In this document: positions 61,158 through 64,000 of the stretch, in pieces | How the letters are laid out: each line of letters opens with the position of its first letter | Numbering within the stretch: the stretch's first letter is position 1 | IMG/VR virus record: IMGVR_UViG_3300037189_012690 | Coordinates: 1-64,000 of that record | Direction: 5' to 3' (one strand) | DNA length: 64,000 nucleotides | DNA from: a virus | Notes under the pieces: model-generated | The model's database searches: none | Told to the model about the DNA's origin: nothing | The model's input: the letters and a program-made list of their open reading frames with translations, nothing else | Program-made: the position numbers and the translations under genes

Positions 61158-62867
61158 TTATTGGGAACCCTTTTTGATATATTGCTCAACCATTTCTTGC
61201 TCAGTTGATGTCAATAAGTCTGGATCTACTTCGCCTGATCCTATTTTTTCAATCAAATAGTTCATATACTTGTCATTATATAAATAGGTATCACTTGTCT
61301 CTTTGCTAATTTCTATCCATTTGTCTTTACTGAATTTGTAAACACGATGGGGTAGAACATCAACTCTGACATAGATATCACCTGATGCTGCATACTGTGG
61401 GAATGCAGTACCAAATAATGTACTGTTTGCACCATTACCTTCATAGATGCTAAACAAGTCTGGATTAGATACACGTAATACACGTTCGTGCATACGCTTG
61501 CCTTCATACTGAACATAGCCATCACCTATTCTTTTGAATGCTTCAAGTGTTTGTCCTTCTGTTTCAATTTCAGGACCTTTATCTAACACTTTAATTTCTT
61601 CTTCAGTGAATGGTCTAAATTCAACTTCTGGAAATTCTTCTTCAATTGATGTATCAACTACATCAACTGTTTCAACAACTTCAACATGTCCAATAGCAGG
61701 AGCCCAGTTACCAACTGCAGGTTCTTCAACATGCTCAACGATTGCTCGTATTGGATATTCAACTACTTCCTCAACTGGAGTATCAACTATTGCTTCAAAG
61801 TCAGTTAATGGTTCAATTTCAGATTCAACAATAACTTCTGGCTCTACTGGAAGTGGCTCAGGCATTACTGATTCATAAACTGGCTCGGGAACAGTTTCTA
61901 TTACTGGCTTGATAACTTCAGGTTCAATAATTTCAATCTTATGCTCAGGCTCAATCTCTGCTAACTTACTATTAGCCTCTTCAATCTCAGCCTGTTCATC
62001 TTCAATCTTTTCTTTTTCAGATTGATTTCTTAATGAATCAAAGAATGTAGTTACATCACAAATTTCTTCTTCAGCCTCAACTATATCTTCTTTACGTTTA
62101 GCAAGTTTATCTGCACGTGCCCATTCAATTTGTTTGTTACCTGCAAGAATCAAACATAGTGCTAACGGATCGAATACGACAACGATAAGAATAATAACCC
62201 AACGCACAGCACGTTCTAATACGTTGGCATCAGGGTTGTCACCATAGATAAGCGCAGCAATATACTTGATAGGTCCTACTTCAGCCTCTACCTTACGAAA
62301 CTCTGCAGCAATTGGCGCACGTTCTTCTTGTAACTGTTGAATTATCTTTTGTGATTTTGTAATCTCTGCTTGTAGGGCAGCACGTTCTTTAGCTTGACCC
62401 TTACGAATATTAACAGCACGTTGAGCACCGGTATCACTATCAGTACGACCCATCATCTGGTCAACCTGCGTGTTCATTTGTTCTAGGGCTTTTTTAGCCT
62501 GTGCAACATTGTCTTTTTCTGTGTTAATCTTTTCATCATAGATAGCAACTTTACTCATTGCATCGCCTGATACTAGACCTTGATCACTGTGTGCTTTACT
62601 TAAGAAACCAAAGATACCCATACTTGTAAGTATCATTAAGAAAGCAATAGCAGGAATCAAATAAGATTTGAATGCCCAGTTAGCACGTTTCCAGTTATTG
62701 TGTAACCAAACTGTAGCGACAACCTTACCAAGCTCCATAGTACCGCCCATAATAATTACAGGTATCACAGCCGCGGAGAAAATAGCAGTAAGACCTGCTA
62801 TTGAGTACCAAGCTGCTACTGCGCTAAGCAGTACAGCGGTAAAAAGAATAATAGTTGCGAATATCAT
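61158..62867 (-). CDS. Large membrane/coiled-coil phage protein, 569 aa
   Basis: Four likely N-terminal membrane segments (IILFTAVLLSAVAAWYS, IFSAAVIPVIIMGGTM, YLIPAIAFLMILTSMGIF, and VIILIVVVFDPLALCLIL near 230). A coiled-coil loop between the third and fourth (KINTEKDNVAQAKKALEQMN) follows. The long Glu/Pro/Val-rich stretch and a compact C-terminal domain (YEGNGANSTLFGTAFPQYA) complete it. The family occurs in T4-like cyanophages and relatives; function unknown. A late promoter lies upstream. Confidence 0.75.
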   Translation of the reverse strand: MIFATIILFTAVLLSAVAAWYSIAGLTAIFSAAVIPVIIMGGTMELGKVVATVWLHNNWKRANWAFKSYLIPAIAFLMILTSMGIFGFLSKAHSDQGLVSGDAMSKVAIYDEKINTEKDNVAQAKKALEQMNTQVDQMMGRTDSDTGAQRAVNIRKGQAKERAALQAEITKSQKIIQQLQEERAPIAAEFRKVEAEVGPIKYIAALIYGDNPDANVLERAVRWVIILIVVVFDPLALCLILAGNKQIEWARADKLAKRKEDIVEAEEEICDVTTFFDSLRNQSEKEKIEDEQAEIEEANSKLAEIEPEHKIEIIEPEVIKPVIETVPEPVYESVMPEPLPVEPEVIVESEIEPLTDFEAIVDTPVEEVVEYPIRAIVEHVEEPAVGNWAPAIGHVEVVETVDVVDTSIEEEFPEVEFRPFTEEEIKVLDKGPEIETEGQTLEAFKRIGDGYVQYEGKRMHERVLRVSNPDLFSIYEGNGANSTLFGTAFPQYAASGDIYVRVDVLPHRVYKFSKDKWIEISKETSDTYLYNDKYMNYLIEKIGSGEVDPDLLTSTEQEMVEQYIKKGSQ

Positions 62868-62874
62868 AATCTAA

Positions 62875-62881
62875 TATTTAT
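62875..62881 (-). promoter_or_regulatory. T4-type late promoter
   Basis: GATAAATAT on the minus strand, 7 bases before the ATG at 62867 and overlapping the stop of the upstream gene. Confidence 0.65.
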
Positions 62882-63078
62882 CACCAAGAGCCATCACTAA
62901 TTAGTAGCTGTATTTTTAAGAATAACCAAGAACCCCAAATTTGTATATCTTTGTCAGACCATTCTATGTCATATCTGTAGCGGAAATGTGGAATATATCT
63001 CCAATGAAATGGATTTACAGTAATAGTAATACCTAACCCACTATATCTAATATAGTTAAGGACGTTTCGGAGGAGCAT
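62881..63078 (-). CDS. Small aromatic phage protein, 65 aa
   Basis: 65 aa, rich in Trp, Tyr and Arg (NPFHWRYIPHFRYRYDIEWS). A conserved-looking small protein of T4-like phages. Overlaps the upstream gene by 23 bp. Function unknown. Confidence 0.6.
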   Translation of the reverse strand: MLLRNVLNYIRYSGLGITITVNPFHWRYIPHFRYRYDIEWSDKDIQIWGSWLFLKIQLLISDGSW

Positions 63079-63271
63079 CTTTTAATCCAAATAAATGTCC
63101 ATATAATCCTACAAACTCAGATACTTTCATAACTAATTTTCTAGGAATACTGTTTCCTTGCTTGATAGTATATGTAACCCAAGGTTCATCCTCACGTCTT
63201 TTGATTTGAGTTATTTCGAGTTCTACCCCATCAGGGAATATATGTTTTTTACCAACGAATGATGTATCCAT
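63056..63271 (-). CDS. Small phage protein, 71 aa
   Basis: 71 aa: FPDGVELEITQIKRREDEPW then KLVMKVSEFVGLYGHLFGLK. Beta-rich small domain of unknown function. GTAAATAC lies 3 bases before the ATG without a ribosome site, another leaderless candidate. Confidence 0.65.
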   Translation of the reverse strand: MDTSFVGKKHIFPDGVELEITQIKRREDEPWVTYTIKQGNSIPRKLVMKVSEFVGLYGHLFGLKDAPPKRP

Positions 63272-63274
63272 GTA

Positions 63275-63282
63275 GTATTTAC
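63275..63282 (-). promoter_or_regulatory. Late-type promoter, leaderless spacing
   Basis: GTAAATAC on the minus strand followed by TAC and ATG at 63271. It overlaps the 3' end of the upstream gene. Confidence 0.6.
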
Positions 63283-63875
63283 TCTACGTAATGTACACGT
63301 GCTTCAAATGATTTAATATCATAATCGCCGGCAACATTTTCTATACTTTCATCATCATACGAAATGCCATCTAGTACTTCACCAAAGTCAGTTTCTACAC
63401 GTTTGAATTTTAGTTTCTTTGGATCAAAACTTTCTGCTTCAAACTGACCATCAAAATACAATCCTTTACCACCGTTACACCATTGTAGATAGTAACCAGG
63501 TTCCATGACACTCATGTAGTAATCACGATCACCACCATCAATCATATCAATTTCATAATCTGGATCATGTTCGGACACTAATCCATCAACATCACCCATG
63601 TACAAGATATTGTTATCTTCATCTTTGATGGTCATTTCATGATATTCAAAATCAGGACCAAATGTGAATAATACATCTTCATACTCATTATAGTATTCAT
63701 ATAGTTTACATTCTTCAGGAGTTTCATGTTCTTCATAATCAAAATTGTCCTGAAGTGCTTCAGTCAAATCATATTCACGATCCTCATCACTCCAATATTC
63801 ATATTGTGCTTGAGTAATCTTGCCGATACCTACATCAAGACCTCGACTATAAATTTCAATTGTATAAGTTTTCAT
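63279..63875 (-). CDS. Acidic phage protein, 198 aa
   Basis: 198 aa, very rich in Asp, Glu and Tyr (YEYWSDEDREYDLTEALQDN, LVSEHDPDYEIDMIDGGDRD). Resembles large acidic conserved hypotheticals of T4-like phages, possibly a DNA-mimic type protein (inference). ATG overlaps the upstream stop (ATGA). Confidence 0.65.
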   Translation of the reverse strand: MKTYTIEIYSRGLDVGIGKITQAQYEYWSDEDREYDLTEALQDNFDYEEHETPEECKLYEYYNEYEDVLFTFGPDFEYHEMTIKDEDNNILYMGDVDGLVSEHDPDYEIDMIDGGDRDYYMSVMEPGYYLQWCNGGKGLYFDGQFEAESFDPKKLKFKRVETDFGEVLDGISYDDESIENVAGDYDIKSFEARVHYVE

Positions 63876-64000
63876 TTGCTGTCCTTTGGAAATTTAATAC
63901 ATGATAAACACTTTTTAGATTTAGTGTCTTTAAAATATAATTGTATGTCATAAAATTTATTTTTACAAGACAAACAGGTAAAATGAGTTAAATCAGGACC
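63872..64000 (-). CDS. Zinc-ribbon protein, C-terminal part (cut by window edge)
   Basis: An open frame enters from the right edge and ends with TGA at 63872. The visible 42 residues have two CxxC pairs (FTCLSCKN and KKCLSCIKF), typical of a small zinc-ribbon phage protein. It overlaps the 198-aa gene by 4 bp. The N terminus is outside the window. Confidence 0.65.
   Translation of the reverse strand, partial: GPDLTHFTCLSCKNKFYDIQLYFKDTKSKKCLSCIKFPKDSK

Overview
This window is part of the genome of a large, AT-rich, T4-like myovirus (tailed phage, class Caudoviricetes). The evidence is the dense packing of small genes with 1-14 bp ATGA/TAATG overlaps, 16 tRNA genes, two long asparagine/threonine/glycine-rich fibre-type proteins, and two promoter classes. 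Early-type promoters are near-perfect sigma70 sites (TTGACA, 17 bp, TATAAT). Late-type sites match the T4 consensus TATAAATA or its CTAAATA variant, on both strands just upstream of genes. The host is not shown directly. A PqqA precursor peptide suggests a PQQ-using, possibly methylotrophic, proteobacterium (inference).

Layout. 1-7.1 kb: four radical-SAM genes (one cut by the window edge) with two 2OG-oxygenase-like proteins, a methyltransferase, a glycosyltransferase and a kinase-like protein. 7.2-8.7 kb: rubrerythrin, a hidden 44-aa rubredoxin, an SGNH hydrolase and a cysteine-free peroxiredoxin homologue. 9.1-19.9 kb: the tRNA region, with HNH and GIY-YIG endonucleases, two structured non-coding stretches, a 23-codon pqqA, dnaK, an RNA polymerase omega homologue and a TPR/glycosyltransferase protein. 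20-29.7 kb: small, mostly conserved-hypothetical genes behind early promoters, plus a parvulin, a phosphoesterase, a DD-carboxypeptidase-like protein and an entericidin-like lipoprotein. 29.7-41.7 kb, minus strand: fibres, ErpA, a glycosyltransferase, superoxide dismutase, IF-1, an AbrB-like protein, a lytic transglycosylase, a HAD phosphatase and membrane proteins. 41.8-48.5 kb, plus strand: a curli-type locus (CsgF, CsgG, two curlins, a FecR-domain protein) followed by a CHASE2-adenylate cyclase. 48.5-64 kb, mostly minus strand: dCMP deaminase, many small conserved phage proteins, ClpP, ClpS, Hsp20, bS21, ClpX, lipoproteins and a large membrane protein.

How the parts may work together. The phage carries its own protein-quality set (DnaK, Hsp20, parvulin, ClpX, ClpP, ClpS) and small components of the host gene-expression machinery (bS21, IF-1, omega, tRNAs). 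It also carries redox and Fe-S proteins (rubrerythrin, rubredoxin, SOD, ErpA) and cell-surface functions (curli secretion and subunits, PBP-like peptidase, glycosyltransferases).

The most unusual points are the curli plus FecR plus cyclase locus, the phage pqqA, and matching ROSE-like RNA-thermometer hairpins in front of both dnaK and hsp20. Several late genes, including SOD, a transglycosylase and a metallopeptidase, begin with short tags resembling the capsid-targeting peptides of T4 internal proteins. A set of TATAAATA promoters lies so close to the start codon that the mRNAs should be leaderless.
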